Shown piece after piece: positions 56,446 to 63,642 of a DNA stretch of 64,000 nucleotides. This stretch comes from a virus. The position numbers and the translations under genes were made by a program. The first letter of the stretch is position 1. The number at the start of each line of letters is the position of its first letter. Location of the stretch: positions 1 through 64,000 of IMG/VR virus record IMGVR_UViG_3300045918_000354. The stretch is one strand, 5' to 3'. A model generated the notes under the pieces. That model worked only from the letters and a program-made list of their open reading frames with translations. It was not told the origin of the DNA and did no database searches.

Positions 56446-56989
56446 CTTCATTGTCTTCGACGGCATGGACAACTGCGGCAAGTCAACGATGATGCGCCAA
56501 GTGAAGCACGCGTGTCCTGGTGCTGCGCACATCATCGAGTTCAAGAAGACGCTGCCGTCTGGCGACCTGCTGCGCATCAACACCGAGAAGGACTTCGAGC
56601 TGCTGTTCTCGATGTTCGAGCTGCTCGACCCGTCCAAGGTCTATCTGCTCGACCGCTTCGTCGTGTCGAACCTCGTCTACGACAAGGTGCTGCGTGGCGA
56701 GTCGACCGCTGTGTCTGAGTTCTATCACGCAGAGTTTCTACGTCGGTTCGACGTGCTCGAGGTCTTCTTCACTCGACCACCCGTCACGCAACCCTTCGTC
56801 GACGATCGCATCAAGTTAACCGTTGAGCAGTTCAATGCCGGTCTCACAGAGTACCAGAAGTACGGCACCAACTATCAGGTCCTCGACCGTGATACCGATG
56901 ATCAACCAACGACTCGGACGATGTGGAGCGACTACGTGTTCGACATGTGCGTCTACTTCGTGATCACAAAATCACTCGCGCACATTTAA
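56429..56989 (+). CDS. Deoxynucleoside-monophosphate kinase-like protein
   Basis: 186 residues from GTG 56429 with CAGGAG seven bases upstream. P-loop FIVFDGMDNCGKSTMM at 7-22, then VYLLDRFVVSNLVYDK, the D-R-x-x-x-S motif of thymidylate kinase, and LEVFFTRPP with a following helix. Raises a (modified) dNMP to dNDP for DNA synthesis. With the TS-family enzyme and glycosyltransferase it completes a modified-pyrimidine pathway outline. A 39-bp repeat overlaps its stop and a terminator follows. Confidence 0.78.
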   Translation: MSAKTSFIVFDGMDNCGKSTMMRQVKHACPGAAHIIEFKKTLPSGDLLRINTEKDFELLFSMFELLDPSKVYLLDRFVVSNLVYDKVLRGESTAVSEFYHAEFLRRFDVLEVFFTRPPVTQPFVDDRIKLTVEQFNAGLTEYQKYGTNYQVLDRDTDDQPTTRTMWSDYVFDMCVYFVITKSLAHI

Positions 56990-57015
56990 TAGCATTAGTA
57001 GGCAAATAAGGAATC
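56977..57015 (+). repeat. 39-bp dispersed repeat, copy 2
   Basis: Matches the reverse complement of 15641-15679 at 37 of 39 positions. It overlaps the last codons and stop of the kinase gene and lies 14 bases before the hairpin at 57030-57055. Confidence 0.8.
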
Positions 57016-57029
57016 GCGTGCGGTTCACC

Positions 57030-57055
57030 CAATGGGAGTTAGTCGACTCCCATTG
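57030..57055 (+). terminator. Terminator of plus-strand cassette
   Basis: CAATGGGAGT and ACTCCCATTG form a perfect 10-bp stem with loop TAGTCG, followed by TCGTTTTA, a fair T-run. Ends the plus-strand unit facing the minus-strand gene at 57061; may work both ways. Confidence 0.75.
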
Positions 57056-57060
57056 TCGTT

Positions 57061-57624
57061 TTAGGCGGCTTCGCCCTTGACGTAGATTCGTGAGAATGGA
57101 TGTCGAACGTACTTGCTGCCGTTCTCAGACTCGATGCCATCCCGAATAGCTTCGAGACGCTCTGGCGTCAGGTTCTTCGAGCGCAGTCCGTTCATCAGCA
57201 GAAAGTGAACTGGGATTGGTTGATCGCCGAGAATCTTCTGAATGGCAATCATGCGAGCTCGACCCTCATGCCCCTCGATGCGTGGCAGACCCTCGTCGTT
57301 CAGTCGAAGCTGCATGAACGGAATGCCACACGCGTAGCCCTCCTCAATCAGCCGCTGAATGTTGCTCGCGTCAAGCTCACGCTGACCGTCGTGCGGCAGA
57401 GCGAGCTCTAGAAACGTTGATGGCTTTGTCATCCCGACGAAGCCGAAGTAGTTGACCTCTTGATTGTACGGCACCGCGCCAAGACCATTGGCTGCGCTGA
57501 ACGTGACGTCACCGATGGTGTAGTCGCCCTCAGCCAGCTTAGCAGACCAAGGCTTTGCGTCCTTGATCTTCTTGGCGTGGATGGTTCGTTCTTCCTCTTC
57601 GAGGAACTGCTTGAAGGTGATCAC
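57061..57624 (-). CDS. Putative head-packaged ParB-like-fold protein
   Basis: 187 residues, GTG start overlapping the previous stop. Targeting N-terminus (V)ITFKQFLEEEERTIHAK. Then DYTIGDVTFSAANGLGAVPYN, FVGMTKPSTFLELALPH, and RIEGHEGRARMIAIQKI near 115-135, which has the E-G-x-x-R core of ParB-like (sulfiredoxin-fold) domains. I recall phage proteins of this build with the same GLGAVP and GH-G-R segments. Enzyme activity unknown. Behind the same late region as 57621 and 57965. Confidence 0.6.
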   Translation of the reverse strand: MITFKQFLEEEERTIHAKKIKDAKPWSAKLAEGDYTIGDVTFSAANGLGAVPYNQEVNYFGFVGMTKPSTFLELALPHDGQRELDASNIQRLIEEGYACGIPFMQLRLNDEGLPRIEGHEGRARMIAIQKILGDQPIPVHFLLMNGLRSKNLTPERLEAIRDGIESENGSKYVRHPFSRIYVKGEAA

Positions 57625-57968
57625 TTCGCCTCGATCTCGGCAATCTCGTCTTTGATCTGCTTGACGCGAAGCTTGCGCTCAGCCTCACCGAAGGTGTAGC
57701 CCATGTTGTGAAAGTCAGTTGTCAGCTCACGAAGGCGGCGCTTCAGCGTTGCCAGCTTCTCGGAGTTGTCCTTGACGCCTTCGGCGACGCGTGCCTTCAG
57801 ATTGAAGCCACCAACGACCTTGCCAGCCTCGTTGTAGGCGACGATGCGATCAACGGCGCCACCGCCGTGCTCGTCGCGCTTGAACTTGACGGCTCCCTTT
57901 TTCGTCATCTCAGCCTTCCAAGCCGCTTGACCTGGTGCCAGACTTTCGAATAGTTCAGTTACCTTCAT
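57621..57968 (-). CDS. Putative head-packaged protein
   Basis: 115 residues. Targeting N-terminus MKVTELFESLAPGQ with L-F-E. A beta segment (AVKFKRDEHGGGAVDRIVAY) leads to a charged coiled coil (EKLATLKRRLRELTTDF ... KQIKDEIAEIEAK). Overlaps both neighbours by four bases. Function unknown. Confidence 0.6.
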   Translation of the reverse strand: MKVTELFESLAPGQAAWKAEMTKKGAVKFKRDEHGGGAVDRIVAYNEAGKVVGGFNLKARVAEGVKDNSEKLATLKRRLRELTTDFHNMGYTFGEAERKLRVKQIKDEIAEIEAK

Positions 57969-58603
57969 GACTTCTTCCCGAAGGTTCCCAGACCTTCCTT
58001 CTTGGCGAGACGCTTGACCGCTTCACGCTTCTCGTACTTGGCTGAAGACAGCGTGAGACCATTGTCAATCACTCTGCCATCGACGCGCACGACGTACTGA
58101 TAGCCGTCGTCGCCACCTTCTTGCTTGTACGTGACACGGTTCCAAGTACCCTTGCCGTAGAGCTCGTCGTACTTCTTCATGTCTTCACGGCGACCAGCGG
58201 CAGCGTACTTCGACGCTTCAGCCTTACGCTTCGGCGCGTCCTTCTTGTGCTGCACCATCTTCTTGAAGTCAGAGATGACTCCAGCGGTAGCGGACTCCGC
58301 TGCCTTCTGAATCACCTCGGCGGCGTTCGGCTCGTCGGACACGACCTTCACGCCGTATGGGCGAGTGTCATAGAGCTTGAACAGCACCGATTGGTCGATG
58401 ACCTTGCCAGTGAGGGTCTTGAGCGTGTAGCCCTTCTTGCTGCCGAGCGTCTTGCAAACGCTCATGATGCCGGCCACGATGGGACCTGACTTGGCGCTGG
58501 CTGACACGGTGTAGACGTTGCCAGCCTGCTTGACGCCGATGGTTCCAATGTTCTCAAGCTTTGGCAGAACTGAGTAGGCTTCGAATAGTTCAGTGACCTT
58601 CAT
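57965..58603 (-). CDS. Putative head-packaged protein
   Basis: 212 residues. Targeting N-terminus MKVTELFEAYSVLPK. A mixed alpha/beta N-domain (GTIGVKQAGNVYTVSASAKS) and a basic C-domain (KKDAPKRKAEASKYAAAGR, RDEDMKKYDELYGKGTW-type) resembling internal head proteins that bind DNA. First gene of the three behind the late promoter at 58635-58640. Confidence 0.6.
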   Translation of the reverse strand: MKVTELFEAYSVLPKLENIGTIGVKQAGNVYTVSASAKSGPIVAGIMSVCKTLGSKKGYTLKTLTGKVIDQSVLFKLYDTRPYGVKVVSDEPNAAEVIQKAAESATAGVISDFKKMVQHKKDAPKRKAEASKYAAAGRREDMKKYDELYGKGTWNRVTYKQEGGDDGYQYVVRVDGRVIDNGLTLSSAKYEKREAVKRLAKKEGLGTFGKKS

Positions 58604-58634
58604 GTGTCATCTCCGGTGTGGATTGTGCTGCGTC

Positions 58635-58640
58635 TATTTA
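58635..58640 (-). promoter_or_regulatory. T4-type late promoter core (TAAATA)
   Basis: GCTGTAAATAGACG on the minus strand, 32 bases before ATG 58603, right after the tail-sheath hairpin. Confidence 0.55.
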
Positions 58641-58644
58641 CAGC

Positions 58645-58666
58645 AACGGGGACCTAGGTCCCCATT
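58645..58666 (-). terminator. Terminator hairpin after tail sheath gene
   Basis: GGGGACCT-AGGTCCCC palindrome (58648-58663), extended by one or two pairs on each side, 20 bases beyond the gp18 stop. Same layout as the gp19 terminator: hairpin, then late promoter. Confidence 0.65.
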
Positions 58667-58685
58667 CGTCGACGCGCTGGTCGAC

Positions 58686-60539
58686 TTAGATAGTGGCTGA
58701 AGTAGCCACGACGCGGATTGGGATGGAGATGAACTCTGCCGCACGCGTTGGCTTGATGGCAATGTCCAGGATCAGCTGGTTGTTGTCGATCACGGTTGGC
58801 GTGTTGTTCGTGCCATCGCAGTAGGTGGCGAAGTCATAGAGACCGCGCTTGACCATCATGTCACTGAGCAGAGCGTCGGCGGCTGCCTTCAGGTTGTCAC
58901 GAGTGATCTGGTCATTCGGTTCGAACACGAACGGCATCGCACCCTTGCGAAGCACACGACGCAGGAACATGACACCACGGACGACGTTGATACGGTCCAT
59001 GGCTGACGAGTCGTACTGCGAGGTCTTCTGACCCCAGACGAGGGTACCACGACCTGGGAAGAATGTGATTGGGTTGATGGCGTGGCCTTGAATGTACATG
59101 TCATCGCGCTGACCTTGGTTCAGGTTCGTCTCGATGAAGGTCGTTGCGGTGCCGAGCGTGCCGGTGACGTAGCCAACCGACTGAATGCCGAAGGTGCGAC
59201 CACGAGCGGTACCGGCTGGTGCGAACCAGACGTACGACTGATCATCGCTGAAAGCCAGCGTGCGCAGCGCGACAGCCGATGGCGGGATCAACACGAGGGC
59301 GCCGTCGAGGTTCGACTGAATGGCCCATGGGTAGTAGTACGCGTTGCCGTTGCCGCCTTGACGCTTCGAGGTCATTGCCCACGATGTGACTTGCTCTGGG
59401 TTCAGGTCGCACGGTGTGTCGAGCAGAACGAAGGCTTCGTCGTGAATGCTGTTGGCGAGGTCGATGAGCGAGGCTGCGACGTCGTAGTTGCCTGGGCAGA
59501 CAATGAGGTTGTACTCATAGAGCTCAGAACGGATTTCGACGTTGAGACCAATCGCGGCGCGCAGAGCCTTGGCGATCTCACCGCGACGAGCCAGGTCGGT
59601 CGAGCCGAGCGGCGAGACGATTTGAACTTGAGCTGCGGTGATGTCGAACTCGTCGCCAGCGACGAACGGGAGTGTGCCAGCCAGAATGGTGAAGTTCAGC
59701 TTGTTGTTGTCGAACGGCGAGCCAACGACGCCAGAGTCTGGAGTGTTGATGCCGTCAGACACCGAGTAGGCGGTCGGTGACGAGAACGTGATGGTCCAAA
59801 CGCTGTTCGTCAGATAAGCGTCAGTGCGCAGACTTGTGACGGTGCCATTACCCGTGTTGCCAACGGCTGGGGTAGCAGCGTAAACGAGATCGAAGGTGAA
59901 CTTGTCGCCAGCGACGAAGGCGTGCGAACCAACACCAGCACCAGCGGTGATCGACAGCTGAATTGGCGATGCGACTGGCAATGGTTGACCGACGTTGCCG
60001 GCGGTGATGTAGCCGCTGACCGAGCCAGTGATGCCGAAGGACGTTGGGCTTGAGAAGGTCACAGTGATCGTCTGCGTCTTGACCAGGCTTGATGCAGCGC
60101 TGATGCCAGTGCAAGTGCCAGTGCCGAGACCAACGAACTGAAGGTTCTCAGCGACTGGAGTGCCGAGCGACATGAAGGTGTCGGTCTGGTCATTCAGGTC
60201 GATGTTGGCGCGAACGACGAAGGCACGGTTGCCGATGCCGAGGAAGTTGTTCAGCGTGAACAGACCGTACTCATTGCGAGCATCGCCGTGCAGACCCTGA
60301 CCAGAGATGTCGGTGTGGAAGTACGGCACGCCATACAGCTGCAGCGACTGCGTCACTGAGGTGATGGTGCGAACGACGCCACTTTCAAGCGTGCCAGACG
60401 CCGTCGAGACGCCGTCAGCCTGACGCTTGTTGGCGCGAGTTGCCAGGAAGATGAGCGGGACTGTCGCCGCAGCGGTCGGGAAGAAGAAGCTTTGGTCGGT
60501 GACCGTTACGCTTACGCCCGGTGAAATGAGAGCTGCCAT
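58686..60539 (-). CDS. 18: Tail sheath protein gp18
   Basis: 617 residues (T4 gp18 is 659). N-terminus MAALISPGVSVTVTDQSFFF is the standard sheath start (P-G-V...D-x-S). Near the middle LIVCPGNYDVAASLIDLANS and later SYVWFAPAGTARGRTFG, FPGRGTLVWGQKTSQYDSSA with the conserved G-x-x-x-W-G-x-R/K-T, then FVFEPNDQITRDNLKAAAD and a C-terminal domain ending in RVVATSATI. Contractile outer layer of the tail. Late ATAAATA at 60594-60600; own terminator behind. Confidence 0.95.
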   Translation of the reverse strand: MAALISPGVSVTVTDQSFFFPTAAATVPLIFLATRANKRQADGVSTASGTLESGVVRTITSVTQSLQLYGVPYFHTDISGQGLHGDARNEYGLFTLNNFLGIGNRAFVVRANIDLNDQTDTFMSLGTPVAENLQFVGLGTGTCTGISAASSLVKTQTITVTFSSPTSFGITGSVSGYITAGNVGQPLPVASPIQLSITAGAGVGSHAFVAGDKFTFDLVYAATPAVGNTGNGTVTSLRTDAYLTNSVWTITFSSPTAYSVSDGINTPDSGVVGSPFDNNKLNFTILAGTLPFVAGDEFDITAAQVQIVSPLGSTDLARRGEIAKALRAAIGLNVEIRSELYEYNLIVCPGNYDVAASLIDLANSIHDEAFVLLDTPCDLNPEQVTSWAMTSKRQGGNGNAYYYPWAIQSNLDGALVLIPPSAVALRTLAFSDDQSYVWFAPAGTARGRTFGIQSVGYVTGTLGTATTFIETNLNQGQRDDMYIQGHAINPITFFPGRGTLVWGQKTSQYDSSAMDRINVVRGVMFLRRVLRKGAMPFVFEPNDQITRDNLKAAADALLSDMMVKRGLYDFATYCDGTNNTPTVIDNNQLILDIAIKPTRAAEFISIPIRVVATSATI

Positions 60540-60593
60540 GTTTGATTTTCTCCTGAGTAGACGGTCAACGACCGTTCTGATTGTTCATGGGAG

Positions 60594-60600
60594 TATTTAT
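60594..60600 (-). promoter_or_regulatory. T4-type late promoter core (ATAAATA)
   Basis: GCCATAAATACTCC on the minus strand, 55 bases before the gp18 ATG. Confidence 0.55.
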
Positions 60601-60632
60601 GGCGATGACGATTTCACGCCATCGTTTTCGAC

Positions 60633-62180
60633 TCACTTTTCGGCGAAGAACCAACGAAGGTTGAGGGTACTTTCAGGTCTGTCTGCCACCGCGTGAAGGT
60701 CATCCGTTGTCACTCCAAGGCGCTTCAGCAGCAGCTTCAGCTCAGCACGGTGGCGCGCGCTTGGATGCTTGATGCCGAGTGAGACAAATGAAGAGTGAAG
60801 CTGCTCCATCAGAATGTTGATGATGAAGTTCACCGCCTTGCCGCGCTGCACTGCCGTGACGTTGCCCTTCTTCGCCATCTCCATCATTTGGTCATACGGT
60901 AGATTGTTCTCGCTCGCCATGTCGAGAATGTCGGTGATTGGGCGATTGTCGAAGTCATCGTTGTGGTCGCGCGTCGTACCGAGGTCCATCATCGCTGCCA
61001 GCTTCTTCAGGTACAGCTTGCGCTCGGCGTCAGGGTCGCAGGCGACCTCAAGCGCTGAGACGAAGCGCAGCGAGGCTGAGCGAACCTCGTTCAGGCGCTT
61101 GTGATAGTTCTCGTTGCCGACGATGCGAAACTCAAGATAGCCGTGCGCCAGCTTGCTCAGATTGACCGACGAGTACTTCTGATTGGACAGCACCGACTTT
61201 GCCAGGTCGATGAGCGCTTGCGCCTCCTTCGGCATTTTGCCTGATGAGCCGACTGAGTTGATGATGCGCTCAGACTGCTGCGATGTGTAGGTGTTCAGCA
61301 CCCGATTGAACTGTGTCAACACGTGCTTCTCACCGAGAAAGACGATGAGCTTGACTGGGTCGAGGTTCGAAAGATTTGGCGTGCTGACGTTGATGTGAAA
61401 GCCCGTGCTCGCGTTGGTGATGACGTACTGGCTCTTCATCCACGCGAACATCTCAGCAAGCTTCTCAAGACCTTCCTTCAGCGGCAACGGTGGTGAAACG
61501 ACCTCGACGCCGCTGCCACCGCTGATTGAACCATCTGGCACCACCATCCACTGCGTCGACGGTTCGTGTGGTTCAATTGCTGGGACAACGATGTCAACGC
61601 CGAGGTCGCTGTGCAGCTCCTTGGCGACAAGCTCGTGCGTGAACTTCTCATCGTCCTCAGATGCTTGCGAGGTGTAGAAGGCTGATCGGTCGTTGTTGCG
61701 CTCGTCGCTCCAGCCGTGGTCTGGCGACACGCCAAAGTGAGCCAGCATCTCAAGGCGACTGCCATACTCGCTCTTGACGAACTCGAGCTCGGTCATGCCT
61801 TCAGCTTCTCTGCGTTCGTAGTAATCCAACGCTTCGCTGCGCCCCTCATCTTCATCATTCTCGTTATAGGCGTTCCAGTTCTCATCAACCCAGAGGTTCT
61901 GAGCTTCTTCCTTCCAATCGTTGTAGGCGCTGTTGAAGCTGCTGAAGTCTCGGCGAGCAGCACCAAGAGCGTGCAGCAGCTCCTCCATGTCATCGAACTC
62001 GTCGAGCGTTGCCGTGTCGCGCATCTCGTTGCTCTCGGCGGAGATGAGGCGATGTCCAGGCGGCAGGGCGAACTCGAACTCGAAGCCGATCTTCGCAGTG
62101 TTGGCGTGCCGAGTCGCGACCTTCTCAAGCTCAGTTGCGCTCATCGAGCGCTCTTCTAGATACTGACGAAAGGTGATCAT
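60633..62180 (-). CDS. Putative head-packaged amidoligase-like enzyme
   Basis: 515 residues. Targeting N-terminus MITFRQYLEERSMSATE with L-E-E. Then the amidoligase (glutamine-synthetase-like COOH-NH2 ligase) order: KIGFEFEFALP (metal Glu pair), QWMVVPDGSI...VEVVSPPLPL, NASTGFHINVSTPN and YLEFRIVGNENYHKRL. Such enzymes join carboxyl and amine groups in peptides. An injected or virion-borne amidoligase is unusual; target unknown. Followed by the tail sheath gene. Confidence 0.75.
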   Translation of the reverse strand: MITFRQYLEERSMSATELEKVATRHANTAKIGFEFEFALPPGHRLISAESNEMRDTATLDEFDDMEELLHALGAARRDFSSFNSAYNDWKEEAQNLWVDENWNAYNENDEDEGRSEALDYYERREAEGMTELEFVKSEYGSRLEMLAHFGVSPDHGWSDERNNDRSAFYTSQASEDDEKFTHELVAKELHSDLGVDIVVPAIEPHEPSTQWMVVPDGSISGGSGVEVVSPPLPLKEGLEKLAEMFAWMKSQYVITNASTGFHINVSTPNLSNLDPVKLIVFLGEKHVLTQFNRVLNTYTSQQSERIINSVGSSGKMPKEAQALIDLAKSVLSNQKYSSVNLSKLAHGYLEFRIVGNENYHKRLNEVRSASLRFVSALEVACDPDAERKLYLKKLAAMMDLGTTRDHNDDFDNRPITDILDMASENNLPYDQMMEMAKKGNVTAVQRGKAVNFIINILMEQLHSSFVSLGIKHPSARHRAELKLLLKRLGVTTDDLHAVADRPESTLNLRWFFAEK

Positions 62181-62965
62181 GGCAGTGGCGTCGGTGGGAA
62201 TGGTGTCGGACCAGACGGGTCGCGAGTCGTGATGTCAAGCGTGGTCAGCACGGTGCCGAACGGCAGAATCTCACCGTTCTCATCAACGACGCCAATCTGC
62301 ATGCTGTCAAGGTCGCCGATGCGAATCGTGATGCGGCGCACCAGATCGTCCTTGACGCCCATTGGAATGCTCAGATAGATTGGAACCTCGAACATTAGAG
62401 TCCAGGTGATTATCCGCTTGTCAGTGCCAGTCGGATAATTCTCCTCGTTGCTGATGTCGGTCAGCTCGACCTTCGTCAACTTCGTCCAGTCGAATGGTCC
62501 ATCGCTCTTTTGAATCTGCAGGTCTGGGTTGAACAGCACCAGCAGCTGCTCGAGAATCTGATCGCGCTGCTGCATGTTCGAGGCGTAGATGGACAGCTCG
62601 AGCGTCATGTTGTATGGGATTGGCATGGCGCGCTTGACAACCGTCAGGTCATCTGGGAACACACCACCAGCCTTCATCGTGACGCGCTGGTCGACGTACG
62701 CCTGCACCTTGCGGCGCTCTGGCGCCTGTGCAAGTGAGACGAGGTGAGCAGACATCAGCGGCAGCGCGAACGACCGATTGTTGGTGTTGCCAGTCATGAT
62801 GGCAGCAACGACCTTGTCCTTGTTGCCGATGACGACTGGCACTTGAATGAACTCAGGTTCATCGCACTCGCCCTTGCCAGTCTGCACCTGCAGTCCGTAG
62901 AAGATGCTGACGAACTGCAGCATGTAAGCGCGCAGCTGATTGTCAAAGTGGTAGTTAGAGATCAT
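62177..62965 (-). CDS. 15: Tail sheath stabiliser gp15-like
   Basis: 262 residues. Begins MISNYHFDNQLRAYMLQFVS, then FIQVPVVIGNKDKVVAAIMT, ALPLMSAHLVSLAQAPERRK, RAMPIPYNMTLELSIYASNM and QILEQLLVLFNPDLQIQKSD, the run found in gp15-type terminator proteins of T4-like phages. It caps the tail and holds the sheath. C-terminus is Pro-rich (GPTPFPPTPLP). Overlaps neighbours by four bases. Confidence 0.8.
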   Translation of the reverse strand: MISNYHFDNQLRAYMLQFVSIFYGLQVQTGKGECDEPEFIQVPVVIGNKDKVVAAIMTGNTNNRSFALPLMSAHLVSLAQAPERRKVQAYVDQRVTMKAGGVFPDDLTVVKRAMPIPYNMTLELSIYASNMQQRDQILEQLLVLFNPDLQIQKSDGPFDWTKLTKVELTDISNEENYPTGTDKRIITWTLMFEVPIYLSIPMGVKDDLVRRITIRIGDLDSMQIGVVDENGEILPFGTVLTTLDITTRDPSGPTPFPPTPLP

Positions 62966-63642
62966 TTGTATCCGTACTTGATGCCGGTGAGGGCGGTCAT
63001 GACCTTAGCGACAGCAGTGCCACCGTTCGGACCACGAGACAGCGGAAGATGAACGAGCAGATACTGATTGCAGTCGAACATGATCTCATGATCAGATGCA
63101 ATAGCGCGCCCAAGGTCTTGATTGGTGTAGCCAGCTGTGTCAAGATACTCGACCCACTTCTCAATCATCTCGTCTCTCGACAGGTTGGCTTCATACCAGT
63201 CCTCTTTGATCTCATCGTAGGCGATGTAGAGGTCGGCAATGTCCTCAGACCAGATGAAGCGAAAGTCGCCGAGCGGAATGAAGATGTTACCCTCGCCGTA
63301 GTCGCGAGCGAGACTGAGGTTCTTGACGGCGAAGGTGCCATCGCGGCGTGGCGTCCAACGAAAGTGCTGATTGAAGTAGGCGTCAGCGGCGTTAGAGAAC
63401 GCCTTCGGCGTGCTCACGGGTTCGCGATCACGGCGTGCGTCCATGATGATCCACGACACCTCGCTACCGTCGATCTCCTCGGTCGTGTAGCTCTGAAGCG
63501 GGACGGTCAGACCACGGTACAGAAAGCTTGTCTTCACGCCAGCAGTGTTGAGATACTTCCCAGCATCGGCGGCAAGTAGGTCGCCGAGCTCAGATGGATG
63601 AAGCGCAGGCTTCTTAACTTCGAAGAGGTCTCGTAGGTTCAT
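62962..63642 (-). CDS. Putative packaged ADP-ribosyltransferase-like protein (family B)
   Basis: 226 residues. Targeting N-terminus MNLRDLFEVKKPALHP. Motifs shared with 24846/25586/63639: FLYRGLTVPLQ (Arg), GTFAVKNLSLARDYGEGNIF (strand with small residues, then D-Y-G), and HEIMFDCNQYLLV (Glu). Fits an R-S-E-type fold with the middle Ser/Thr changed to Ala/Val, so activity is doubtful. Overlaps gp15-like gene and the partial gene upstream. Confidence 0.6.
   Translation of the reverse strand: MNLRDLFEVKKPALHPSELGDLLAADAGKYLNTAGVKTSFLYRGLTVPLQSYTTEEIDGSEVSWIIMDARRDREPVSTPKAFSNAADAYFNQHFRWTPRRDGTFAVKNLSLARDYGEGNIFIPLGDFRFIWSEDIADLYIAYDEIKEDWYEANLSRDEMIEKWVEYLDTAGYTNQDLGRAIASDHEIMFDCNQYLLVHLPLSRGPNGGTAVAKVMTALTGIKYGYK

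Noticed and set aside
55492-56637. 381-codon minus-strand frame opposite the glycosyltransferase and kinase
   Set aside because: Antisense to two genes with recognisable motifs; composition is shadow-like.
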